DNA from: Daucus carota subsp. sativus
Taxonomy: Eukaryota; Streptophyta; Magnoliopsida; Apiales; Apiaceae
Assembly (NCBI RefSeq): GCF_001625215.2
Contig: NC_030383.2
Location: 57,650,949 to 57,714,948 of the forward strand
Direction of reading: 5' to 3'
Length of the DNA: 64,000 nucleotides
Shown here: piece after piece, positions 1-13,058 of the stretch
Layout: the number at the start of each line of letters is the position of its first letter
Numbering within the stretch: the first letter of the stretch is position 1
The notes under the pieces: model-generated
Told to the model about the DNA's origin: nothing
Database searches by the model: none
Seen by the model: the letters and a program-made list of their open reading frames with translations, nothing else
Position numbers and translations under genes: made by a program

Positions 1-924
1 TTATTACAGATTAATCATGAAACTTGGGGTCTAGTATCAATTGATTGCACCACGAAAGATGTGATCTCCTATGTATCCTTAATCCCGCGAATTCCATATG
101 TTGGTACATTGTCTCTCGTTGGTTCTTGCAATGGCTTGGTTTGTTTTGTTGTCCGGATAGAGAATCAGCATGAGGACGATGTTTTGTTATTATGGAATCC
201 TTTTACTGAGCAAAGTAGATTCATCCCCATGCCTGATTTCGACGACTACTTGCATGAGCAGACTATGGAATTTTATTTTGTGCCCGAAACAAATGATTAT
301 GTAGTATTAAGTATTGGATTTTTTAAATATTATAAGCCGGACCAGATAAATGTTGCGGTGTACAGGATGAGAAGGAAGGCTTGGGAAATTGCTGATCAGA
401 TTCAACTTGGCCACAGATTTAATTGTTATGAAGTTCTCAATGATTACAGGGACCGGGAACGAGGGACTTCTGTGTTCTTGAACGGATGTTTCCACTGGAT
501 GTTCTCATCGATTGCAGAGTCCAGTGAGATTGTTTCTTTTAATGTAAGAGATGGGGTATTGAGGCGGATCTGGTGTATTGATATTGATAATGATTGGATT
601 GATCCGTGTACTATTGGGATCATAGACGAATCACTGGCCTTGTTATGTCGGAATTGCTACAATGATGATCTTGAAATATATGTCATGAGTGATTACGAGG
701 TTAATGATTCTTGGGTTTTGAAGTATAAACGCGGCCCTGACGATGTCTTGCTAAATAGCTTTAGGGAAAATAGTGGGATGACATATGATAGTCGGCATTC
801 TATGTATTTTTGTAACATGAAAGACCTGAAGAAGAAGATAATGAAAGTGATATCACCAGAAGGTTCTTGTTTATCAGGTTTTTCAAGCTTTTCATTACCC
901 CGCGTCCTCCAGTTAGCTAGGTGA
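1..924 (+). CDS. F-box-associated domain protein, C-terminal part
   Basis: The frame is open from the first base, so the 5' end, including any F-box, lies outside the window. The 307 visible codons end in TGA at 922-924. The text resembles the F-box-associated (FBA) region: an SCNGLVCF start, then LWNPFTEQSRFIPMP, a FLNGCFHWM segment, a section on reported values (SFNVRDGVLRRIW), a SWVLKYK-like strand and a closing strand near MKVISPEG. In this family the N-terminal F-box binds SKP1 of an SCF ubiquitin ligase and the FBA region is the presumed substrate-binding part. The substrate cannot be told from sequence. No internal stop or frameshift is visible. An in-frame GTG at 61 is not a start. 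Family assignment is fairly sure; function of this member is unknown. Confidence 0.8.
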   Translation, partial: LLQINHETWGLVSIDCTTKDVISYVSLIPRIPYVGTLSLVGSCNGLVCFVVRIENQHEDDVLLLWNPFTEQSRFIPMPDFDDYLHEQTMEFYFVPETNDYVVLSIGFFKYYKPDQINVAVYRMRRKAWEIADQIQLGHRFNCYEVLNDYRDRERGTSVFLNGCFHWMFSSIAESSEIVSFNVRDGVLRRIWCIDIDNDWIDPCTIGIIDESLALLCRNCYNDDLEIYVMSDYEVNDSWVLKYKRGPDDVLLNSFRENSGMTYDSRHSMYFCNMKDLKKKIMKVISPEGSCLSGFSSFSLPRVLQLAR

Positions 925-2149
925 TTGTTGAAATATAGCATAAGATCTATTGGGTTCTTCCTCTGACACCTTATGATATTCGGGTAAATGGGATTTCAAT
1001 TGAAAAGAGTGTTGAAATATAGCATAAGATCCATTTGGATGGACTGGTTCTCAATAATATATAATTAGTATGTTTGTGCGTTTTTTTTTCCTTTGCATTT
1101 ATGCTAGATCGAGTGATCTCTCTGTTTCTAGTTCTATATATGCTGCAACTAATTAGTTACAACCATCGACACAAGATTAACCATCGGATATAGGCAAACA
1201 AATGCGACTCATGATAAACAAGCAAAGGACTGATCTGACAGCAGGGTAACTAGAGAAAACCTTAGACATGGTGATAATACTCATTTATGTGCTTGTAGTT
1301 TAAACATGAGTAATTAGCACTTATATCCTCAACTTTGGGCGTATTTTTGATTTGGTCTTAAACTATATTTCTTTACATGTTGCACCTTTATCTTTTGAAC
1401 TTGCTTCATTTTGTACTTTTTTGACTAAATTTCGTTCAAATTGACTGTTATTTTTAGTATGGAAAAAGGTACAATATGAAAGATTTATTTAAGTTTAGAT
1501 CATGATAATATAAATCTTGAATGTTTTACCTTAACTGAGCTAACGATAATAGTTAGTTTGGACATAATTTGGGTAAAAGGGTGTTAAAGAAAATGAGTTT
1601 AAAATATGAAGGTGTAATATGACAAAAACATAATTTGAGACCAAATCAAAAAAAAGGTCCAAATACAAGGGGTAAACTGCCAATTACTCTTTAAACATCA
1701 CAAATTTGTATTTTGCTCCAATAACGATGGGGGATTCAAACTCTTAAACTAGTTCTGATGAGAAAAAATGATCCTAAAGGACAAATTTTTATCTTCAAGA
1801 AAAAGTTACATAGCTCGCAATTAAGTTGGTCGGGTTAGCTCTAAAATGGCATTCAACTAAGCTTTAGGGTTCTGAAAACATTTATACAAATTGATGGGGA
1901 AATTTTTTAGAAAATTTACAAAGGAAAAGGAAGGGTGAGGTTGTAGTTGATAAGCAGCTTCATAATTATGCAGTACCAATCTTGAGAATATATGTGAAAT
2001 AAACACTACTTCCAAACCTCCTCGACAAAGCAGCAGCCCACATCATGCAAGGTGTAGTGTGCAGAGTGCACTCGAAAAGTTAAGTTTCACTTCAATATAG
2101 AAGGCATTTGATACCCTACTCGTCAGACCTTATGGATAAGTCAGCAGTG
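925..2149. other. Intergenic, F-box gene to NDR kinase 3' end
   Basis: Two gene 3' ends converge here. Apart from the MITE at 1308-1689 it is AT-rich sequence without a supportable gene. About 2000-2149 is probably the 3' UTR of the minus-strand kinase gene. Confidence 0.5.
1308..1689. mobile_element. Mutator-like MITE with perfect 9-bp TSD
   Basis: The 382-bp element starts GAGTAATTAGCA and ends with the inverted form (TGCCAATTACTC). It is flanked by the identical 9-mer TTTAAACAT at 1299-1307 and 1690-1698, the duplication length of Mutator-like elements. The inner parts are also related in inverted orientation (a TTTGATTTGGTCT-like block near 1350 and its complement near 1640). It has no coding capacity. 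Related GAGTAA-ended pieces occur at 56.3 and 61.8 kb. Confidence 0.85.
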
Positions 2150-6207
<4,058 letters not shown>

Positions 6208-7250
6208 TTCTTTTTCCCCACTAGAAATCTGCTTCAACAACTAACAATCATTTCCAAACAGAGAGCCTTTAAGTTGTTCCTTCTGATCCAGGATGGTCTA
6301 GCATATGATTCTGCAATATTCAATTACTACATATTCACTTCCCATATAATGTCAACAGTTCATTATGCACACACAATTTTTTATTTTTTTTTGACGGGCA
6401 CCTTAAGAAATAAACCCCTGGTGCGGATCGACCACCCTACTGGACCTAACACCAGGTAAATCGAGTGCATAAGCACTCATAGGTGGCCCCAAGAAATGTA
6501 TGCCGCTCACGGAGATCGAACCACTAAGCACAAATTTTTCAAACCACCTAACATATATTTGAAAATCATATATAGTAACAAGTTTCCAGCCCCAGCTCAT
6601 CACAGCTTCAAATTCTCACCCTCCTCATCCCTCTCCCGTATACTTAAAATTCTTATGCATTCAGAAATATATATTATATAATTATATTCAATAAATATGA
6701 ACAAACCCTAGCTATGATCAGAACAATATTTATAACCAACCAAGCAACCAAACATATCCACCGCTTACGGTAGGAGTTTGCAGGAGTGTATGATGTGCGC
6801 AGACCAGACCCCGACTCGTAAGAATTATGATTTGTCCAATTCTTCAAGAAATCAAGGATCTTATACATCCAAAACAAGTTCTTTAGCTTCTTGGACAATT
6901 TAACATCGATCAAGAACACAAATTTAAACATGCAACAATTAAACAAAGAGCCAATATATACAAATAATGAATCATTCTAAGCATATCAAAGCTTGAATCT
7001 TACAGAATTTTCTTCAAACTGTTGAATGAAAACCGCACATATATTTACTGTCTCATCGATCCCCGCCAAGAAATTCAGAAAATAATAATAGCAATTTAAG
7101 TTTATATTTTAAATCGATTAAAGCAAATGAAAAAGATGAGCATGTAAAAAAGGGACGTAAAGATCGGATTACCGCGAAATTCGATCCGCGAATCTCTTTA
7201 AACGTCAATCATTTATAACGATGGCTATATACACTGGTCCTTCCTCTTGG
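6208..7250 (-). promoter_or_regulatory. 5' leader of the NDR kinase, probably with a leader intron
   Basis: No coding frame fits here. On the minus strand a donor-like GCG|GTAATCC at about 7172 and an acceptor-like TGTTAG at about 6241 could bound a 5' UTR intron of roughly 0.9 kb, common in this gene family. A SINE-like repeat lies inside it. The first exon would lie upstream of 7172, in the CG-containing stretch around 7170-7220. This is inference; no transcript supports it. Confidence 0.4.
6377..6560 (-). mobile_element. SINE-like retroposon in the NDR leader
   Basis: Read on the minus strand there is a tRNA-like head with TTAGGTGGTTTG resembling an A box and GGTTCGATC matching the Pol III B box, then a unique body, then an A-rich tail (plus-strand T run near 6377-6392). 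The order A box, B box, body, poly(A) is that of plant SINEs. No clear target duplication was found, so the ends are approximate. Confidence 0.5.
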
Positions 7251-7787
7251 CTGCGTGAGAAACATTTCTAAATTTTTTCAGTAGCATAATTAAAATTATT
7301 ATTTATAATAAAAAAATTTGAATTATTAGTAATTATATATATTTTTTAATAATTTTTAAATAATAATTATATATATGATCAAGTGTTGAAAAGTCAAACT
7401 TTGAATGAATTATATCTAAAGACAGAGCTAGTGATATATTTCATATATACAAAATTCATACAATATATCTTGAATTGGATTTGAATTTCATTCGAAACCC
7501 AGAGGCACTCGGATACTATTATAAAGCTGAGAATCTTAAATGACAGATCAAATCCTTTCATTCAAAATCCAAAATTCGAAATAAAATATATGTTCCCAAA
7601 CGCAATCTTAAAAATTTTGTCGATCAAATTTGAAATGCACCAGCACTTCTGATGAGGCATCAGAGCTCGCCGGGGCCTTTTGCATCAGCCCTGACAATAT
7701 GACGTGTCTGCTGGTACATGAAATATGTACCAGAATCTGGATAAAGTTAGTGCATTTTCGCCATTCAGTCTATAGTTATGATACAAT

Positions 7788-7982
7788 TGTTGAGTGGGTT
7801 CAACCCAAATCCCACATCGGAAAGATAAAGAAGATTTATCTTGAATATAAGCAGCCAAAGAACTCCATTAGTATGAGGCCTTTTGGGAGGAGCCTGAAAA
7901 CAAATCCGTGCGGGCTTGGCCACGGCCCAGAGCGGACAATATCATACTAATGCGGAGTTAACGGGTGTTGCGCGGCCCAACA
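7788..7982 (+). repeat. 5' LTR of the TRIM
   Basis: 195 bp with TG...CA ends. It retains about 57 bp (around 7878-7940) that are missing from the 3' copy. Confidence 0.9.
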
Positions 7983-7984
7983 AG

Positions 7985-8002
7985 TGGTATCCGAGCCAGG
8001 TT
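7985..8002 (+). other. Primer-binding site of the TRIM
   Basis: TGGTATCCGAGCCAGGTT begins two bases after the 5' LTR. It matches the complement of the initiator methionine tRNA 3' end with one mismatch. Confidence 0.85.
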
Positions 8003-8231
8003 AAGAAGTTGATCGTCGGACGGCGTGTCCCGCAAGATGAGGAACTGATGAGTAGCGGCAGTATAAGAGTCACCAGATTGGTGGTTCTTTACGATTGGAG
8101 GTCTTGGACGGCTTGTGTCGAAAATCTTTCTGACAAAGGTGGTCGGACGGCGTGTCCCGCAAGATGAGGAACTGATGAGTAGCGGCGGCATAAGAGTCAC
8201 CAGATTGGTGGTTCTTGGATTGAGGGGAGAT

Positions 8232-8369
8232 TGTTGAGTGGGTTCAACCCAAGTCCCACGTCGGAAAGATAAAGAAGATTTATCTCGAATATAAGCAGCC
8301 AAAGAACTCCATTAGTATGAGACCCAATATCATACTAATGCGGAGTTAACGGATGTTGCGCGGCCAACA
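8232..8369 (+). repeat. 3' LTR of the TRIM, internally deleted
   Basis: 138 bp. It matches the 5' LTR at both ends but lacks about 57 central bp and has several single-base differences (for example CACG for CACA in the TCCCACATCGG block). Confidence 0.9.
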
Positions 8370-8374
8370 ACAAT

Positions 8375-8800
8375 TACAAACATGACGTCTCAAGATGTTA
8401 TAATGGAATAATTGAGAAACATTCATAAGGAAATCTGAAGCAGGAGATTGCTGAATACAATTGTCTACACTGAGGCCTCTGGCTCTGCTTTATCATAAAA
8501 TAATTGGCTAAAGCAGAATCAAGCTCAATCTAATTTATATAGCCAGGGTTTACTTATTAATTATACATGATACTTTGCTTACAATCATAAACTAGGTGTT
8601 TAGACATCCTTAACAAACAAGCTAACCATCAACTTGAGCATAAGCATTGGTAAGATCTGGTTTAGATGCTAATCAATACACTAATCGATCTTTTTGGCCG
8701 GGCCTGCAACTCAGATTCCTCTATTCTAGACTTGTGATGAAGGTTATTCCTGGACTTAACAAATCAAAATTAATTAGCTTCATTAACTTTTAAGTCTTTA
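8375..8800. promoter_or_regulatory. Upstream region of DC1 gene A, duplicated at gene C
   Basis: Closely matches about 16465-17195 upstream of gene C, for example the block ACACTGAGGCCTCTGGCTCT in both. It is non-coding and contains no ORF of note. The similarity continues through the TATA box into exon 1. Confidence 0.7.
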
Positions 8801-8831
8801 CTCCCCGGAAGCTTGGTATCGCTATATATAG
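8801..8831 (+). promoter_or_regulatory. Core promoter of DC1 gene A
   Basis: CTCCCCGGAAGCTTGGTATC at 8801-8820 runs straight into the TATA box CTATATATA (8822-8830), about 150 bp before the ATG. The same arrangement precedes the five other DC1 genes. Confidence 0.7.
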
Positions 8832-8981
8832 TACGGTGAAAGATCTGGGATTACATACTAATCAAGCTTGTTTTACTCTGTTTCACCATTCTAATCTGCT
8901 TTAATCCTCTTCTTTTTTTTTTTTTTGCCCCATTTGAACTTGTTTCAGCCCATTTCTTCAGTAGTCACTTCACTATTAAAA

Positions 8982-9790
8982 ATGGTGACACTGAAACACG
9001 ATAGCCATGACCACGAACTTGATCTGACCGAGGTGGATGCATATATGGTAGGCAAAGGCAAGTGTGGTGTTTGCCGAATGCCTATTGCTGAAGCCTCTTC
9101 AATATACAAATGCCTTAAACAAGATTGTCCCAATGATTCATTATCAATATTTTTCTTTCTCCACAAAACCTGTGCAGAATTACCGAAACAAATCAAACAC
9201 GCCCACCACCCACAACACTCCCTTATTCTTGCCCGTGGATTTAATCATGAAGTTTGGCAGCTTTTAAAAGGGGCTTATCCACAACTCAGGGCTTGTAGGC
9301 TTTGTTTCCGCAATATAAATGAGCAAATGTGGGTTTACATGTGTGAGGTTTGTTGTCAAACGTATACCTCACCATTTAAACCTTATACAAGCAGAGTTTG
9401 GTATGAGTTTGGTTTGTGCATAAGCTGTGCTAAAATGGAACCAGTTCTTTATCATCAAGGACATCCAAATCACACTTTGACCTTACTGCGGAGGCCAATC
9501 TCAGTAATCTGCAGTGCATGTGGAATTTGGGAGACTAGTGAGGTATGTTATACATGCCTCCCGTGTCAATTTTGGATTCATAGCAGTTGTGCTGCTTCAC
9601 CGCCCACAATTAGGCTCCGAGTTCACCAAGACGACACTCTGCACCTCATTTATTCCATTCCTGACAAGTACCGAGGCTTCAGCAAGCATTGCCAAATCTG
9701 TAAAGACGAAGTTAGGACAGATAAGTGGGCTTATTTTTGTGAAGACTCTGGGTATTTCGTCCACATGAAATGTGCCACAACATTTTTAGC

Positions 9791-9835
<45 letters not shown>

Positions 9836-9855
9836 ATCTCTATCTCTCCCCCTCC

Positions 9856-9890
<35 letters not shown>

Positions 9891-11269
9891 CCCCTCCCTC
9901 CCTCCCTCCCTCCCTCCCTCCCTCTCTGTTTTGTCTAATATTTTAAGGATCTCTCTGTTATCTATGTGACTACAGTGTGCTCATTCCAATCAAAACTTAA
10001 CACATGTCATTTTGTAAAAGATTATGTACCCAGTTCTGCGCATAAATCATTTTTACTATTACAAGTGCTAATTTATTTTCTCAGCGGTTACCGGTTGTAT
10101 GAATTTCTTACAGGTCTGGAGAAGAAACGATTAAATTTGAGGAGGTGGAGGAGGACCATGCACAGACACATCCTAATCTTCTGCAATTTCCATTGTCCAG
10201 CACCGATTGTTTAATCACGAATCTCATAGGCAAGCCATTCAACCAAACCAACCTAACAACAGAACCTCTAATTAAGCATTGGAGTCATGACCACCCACTA
10301 ATTCTCAACAACGAAGTTAAATTCAAGGATGATGATAGTGATGATGATGATGATTATGATGAGAGGTACTTTTATAACGAGATTTTGCAATGCAATGCAT
10401 GCACTACATCAATCTCTAACGAACACAAATACTATGCTTGCATCCTCTGCAACTATTTCCTCCACACATTCTGCGCCAAATATTTGCCTCACGAGTTTCC
10501 TGCAGGAAAATGTGAGCAAGACCCTAATCACTCACTCAACCTCTCTTACTCGAGTTTCTTAGGCCCTATATCTGTCACCTACTGCCAATCTTGCCGTTAT
10601 GCAACCAACGGATTCCGCTATACCTGCAACACTTGTTCTGAAATTACTGATCTCCTCTGCTGCTTGTCACCCGAAAAAATCAAACACGATTTTCACAAAC
10701 ACGCCCTTGTCAAGCATCTGAATTCTGATGTATATGCCTTCAACATTGCATGCAGTTTATGTTCAGACGCCATATTATTCGGCTACTACTACAGATGCCA
10801 GACATGCAGCAATGTGCAGATCCACCAGCACTGCGCAATGTTATATTCAAAAACCATTAGGCACCGATTCGACTCCCACTCGATCACACTGATCTATCCT
10901 CCCATCTACTACAAGGGCCTTAAATACTGCGAGATTTGTGAGATGCAGGTGAACCCTGAAGCTTTTTTGTATTTGTGTCGCCAGTGCGACCAATGTTTTC
11001 ATCCCAAGTGTACTCGGCCATCGCAGATTGTGAAGCTACGAGGTAAAGTACTTGTTGGTGGAGTTCATGCACATGAATTGACATTAGTGGCAATAGACAA
11101 AGATGTGTACCCTCAGCGTATTCATAAAGCTCTCACCTGTAGTCAAGGACATGAGAGTGAACCTGTGGGCATGTTCTTACAATGTGCTCGTTGTAATTAT
11201 CTGTTGTGTAGAATTTGTTTAATAGCTCTTTGGAAGGCTATTCTCAAAGAGCTAGAAAATGAAGATTAA
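8982..11269 (+). CDS. DC1-domain zinc-finger protein A
   Basis: Exons 8982-9790 and 10114-11269; 654 residues. The start MVTLKHDSHDHEL is shared with C and E; a longer in-frame extension lacks an ATG. The DC1 pattern is visible throughout: His9/His11 then Cys28-x2-Cys31, and recurring CxxC / HxxC sets such as CYTCLPCQFWIHSSC, GYFVHMKC, CNACTTSI, YKGLKYCEICEMQVN and QCARCNYLLCRIC. There are about four modules per exon. The intron is phase 2 (exon 1 ends GC, donor GTACTC). An acidic stretch (DDDSDDDDDYDE) opens exon 2. DC1 proteins are plant-specific C1-like zinc proteins; a few have been linked to stress, light or defence responses, but biochemical function is mostly unknown. There is no signal peptide or membrane segment. 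The intron starts with a long CT repeat, and a TRIM lies upstream. Confidence 0.9.
9794..9936 (+). repeat. CT/CCCT microsatellite in the intron of gene A
   Basis: Alternating CT with CTAT and CCTCCCTC variants for about 140 bp, starting three bases inside the 5' splice site (GTA then CTCTCT). An ORF reading through it yields only Ser/Leu/Pro and is not coding. Confidence 0.95.
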
Positions 11270-12060
11270 GCATATGAAAAGGGCATTCAAGTTCTTGCTG
11301 ATCATACATTTTTGTATTGTCTTGAAATTATTGTGGTGTGATTACAATAAAGATCGATATATTTAGTTTATACCGGTTGTGAACTAAATTATACTTCCAC
11401 CGTCCCAAATTAACTGTCGTCCCAAATCAAGATCCATAATTTTTTTAGATCTTTAGCCATTTCCACTGGAAACCAAAAGCCAAACTTAAGCCAAACTACT
11501 CAAACTGAATCTCAGGCCATCAACTTTGAAACGCAGAACCCGAAACATAAATCAACACCAACCTGCGGAAACTGAATGACTCCTGAACAGATGTTAACGC
11601 AAATAAGAGAACTATACTAATGAAGGAAGATTTGGGACGGTGAAGCTGAGCAAAAACATGTCAGTCTCAATTAGTAAAGTGTGGGTTCTGGCATTGTAAA
11701 AGGGAGAGAGAATGAGGGAGAGAATGAACAGATTTTAAGATCTGGGATTTGATTTACCTATTTAGGGTTAAAACAAAGCAGGGCTGTGCGGCAGATCAGG
11801 GTCTTGGAGCATTTCTAGAGCATTCCCAACTTGTAAGTAGGAGAGAGAAATGAGGGAAAGGGTGAGAAAAAAAAGGAGAAAAGTGAATATTTTATTGTTC
11901 GAAAAAGTATGAAGAATGGTTCCACAATTCTTAAAAATGAAGAAACTGCTCTGCTGGAGTTTAAGGAACTGCTTTGCTGGAGTTGTGTTTTCTGTCATAT
12001 TCCTTATTATAATAGCTTAGGACGAAACACAACACGAAATTGTGGTTTGAAGTGATATTT
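11270..12060. other. Intergenic, gene A 3' flank
   Basis: A likely poly(A) signal AATAAA lies near 11347. A CCGTCCCAAATT-like Stowaway end occurs near 11400 and a GGGACGG near 11636, possibly an old MITE. No gene is supported. Confidence 0.4.
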
Positions 12061-12063
12061 TGG

Positions 12064-12246
12064 TTCTGTTCTAAAAGTCGGTGATTAATCACGATTAATC
12101 ACCGATTAATCCATGTTCCGTAGCTCGCCGAACTGATTAAATCTCCGATTAATCACCGATCAATCCGATTAATTCAATTAATCTCCGATTAATCCTTGTT
12201 CCGTGACTTCGCCGATTAAGTCCGATTCCCGCTTTCTACAACACTG
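12064..12246 (-). mobile_element. hAT-like MITE, copy 1
   Basis: 183 bp, reverse complement of the copy at 14351-14533. Terminal repeats are CAGTGTTGTA at one end and TTCTGTTCTAAAAG at the other; the middle is built of ATTAATC/GATTAATCG blocks. The flanks TATTTTGG (12056-12063) and AATTTTGG (12247-12254) agree at 7 of 8 positions. It lies inside an older repeat (ACACAACACGAAATTG on the left, GTTGTTAAATAGT on the right) related to sequence at 44.65 kb. Confidence 0.82.
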
Positions 12247-12254
12247 AATTTTGG

Positions 12255-13058
12255 ACATTTTTTAAGGAAGCAACAATAGAGGCTTTTTGTTGTTAAATAG
12301 TACTCCCATTGTCCCTCTCAATTGTTTACATTAAGAGACGAGTCTCGACACACATTTTAATGCTCTTATAAAATATAGTTTGATAAATTATGTTGAACTT
12401 TTCTTCTTTTGAACGAAGGTTTAATGTTTATTTTTCAAAAAAAAAAAAAAAGGTTCATTGTACCAAAAAGAATTTTTTAAAAAAAATAAGTAACAAAACT
12501 ATGTTTTATATGCGCTTTAATATGCCTGCCGAGCAATGCAAAAAAAAAGTGTAAAGAAATGAGAGAGACAAAGAGAGTAACATTTTGTGCCATTTTTCAA
12601 ATGAAAACCTTTTGAGACTAAACAGTGACATTTGGGCCAGTACCTATTAGTTACTCTCTGCTTTGTCTCTTTCCCCATTTTAATTTGCGGAAACATATGA
12701 TTGTCTTGTGATTTTTTGGTCTCAAGAAAATTTTGTAAGATTCAAGCTTTGATATATCTAAAACTCCATGTAGAATGGTTATAGTGGCCATGTCTTCAAT
12801 TGTTTACATGTTTAAAACGTGTTCTAAATATTGAGTTGTATAAATGTAACAAGCTTGCTTCAAGCCTTCAACTATCAAAGATTAGCACATGAGTTACTTA
12901 GATATGTCAAACCCTTCTCATTAGTCCTTAACATTGTACAAAAGATGATAATTAAATATGGTATCACAACAGGACTCTTCTTAGGAGGCGGTTGGACAGT
13001 AGATGAGAATGAGAATCGGAAATTTGAATGAGGGGTATGGAATGAAGGGTACCACAGA
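12255..13058. other. Intergenic, downstream of DC1 gene B
   Basis: AT-rich, with A runs near 12439 and 12478 and a possible Stowaway start (ACTCCCATTGTCCC near 12301) lacking a clear partner. No gene seen. Confidence 0.4.

Larger units (their letters stand above)
7788..8369 (+). mobile_element. TRIM (small non-autonomous LTR retrotransposon), complete
   Basis: A 582-bp element bounded by the 5-bp duplication ACAAT (7783-7787 and 8370-8374). The 5' LTR (7788-7982) starts TGTTGAGTGG and ends CCCAACA; the 3' LTR (8232-8369) is its shorter relative. After the 5' LTR comes a primer-binding site, TGGTATCCGAGCC at 7985, one base off the usual initiator-Met tRNA complement. A purine-rich tract GAGGGGAGA (8222-8230) precedes the 3' LTR. 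The interior has no ORF but holds a direct repeat of about 75 bp (from about 8014 and from about 8143, each starting GTCGGACGGCGTGTCCCGCA). The TCCCACATCGG block in the LTR is common in plant TRIM LTRs. It must use proteins supplied by other elements. It lies upstream of DC1 gene A. Confidence 0.93.

Noticed and set aside
7630-8302. Overlapping ORFs of 106, 83 and 114 codons on both strands
   Set aside because: They lie across the TRIM and its flank. They read LTR and interior sequence and have no family features.
8925-8981. Longer N-terminus for DC1 gene A
   Set aside because: It starts from a non-ATG codon in a T-rich leader. ATG at 8982 begins the conserved MVTLKHDSH text shared with C and E.
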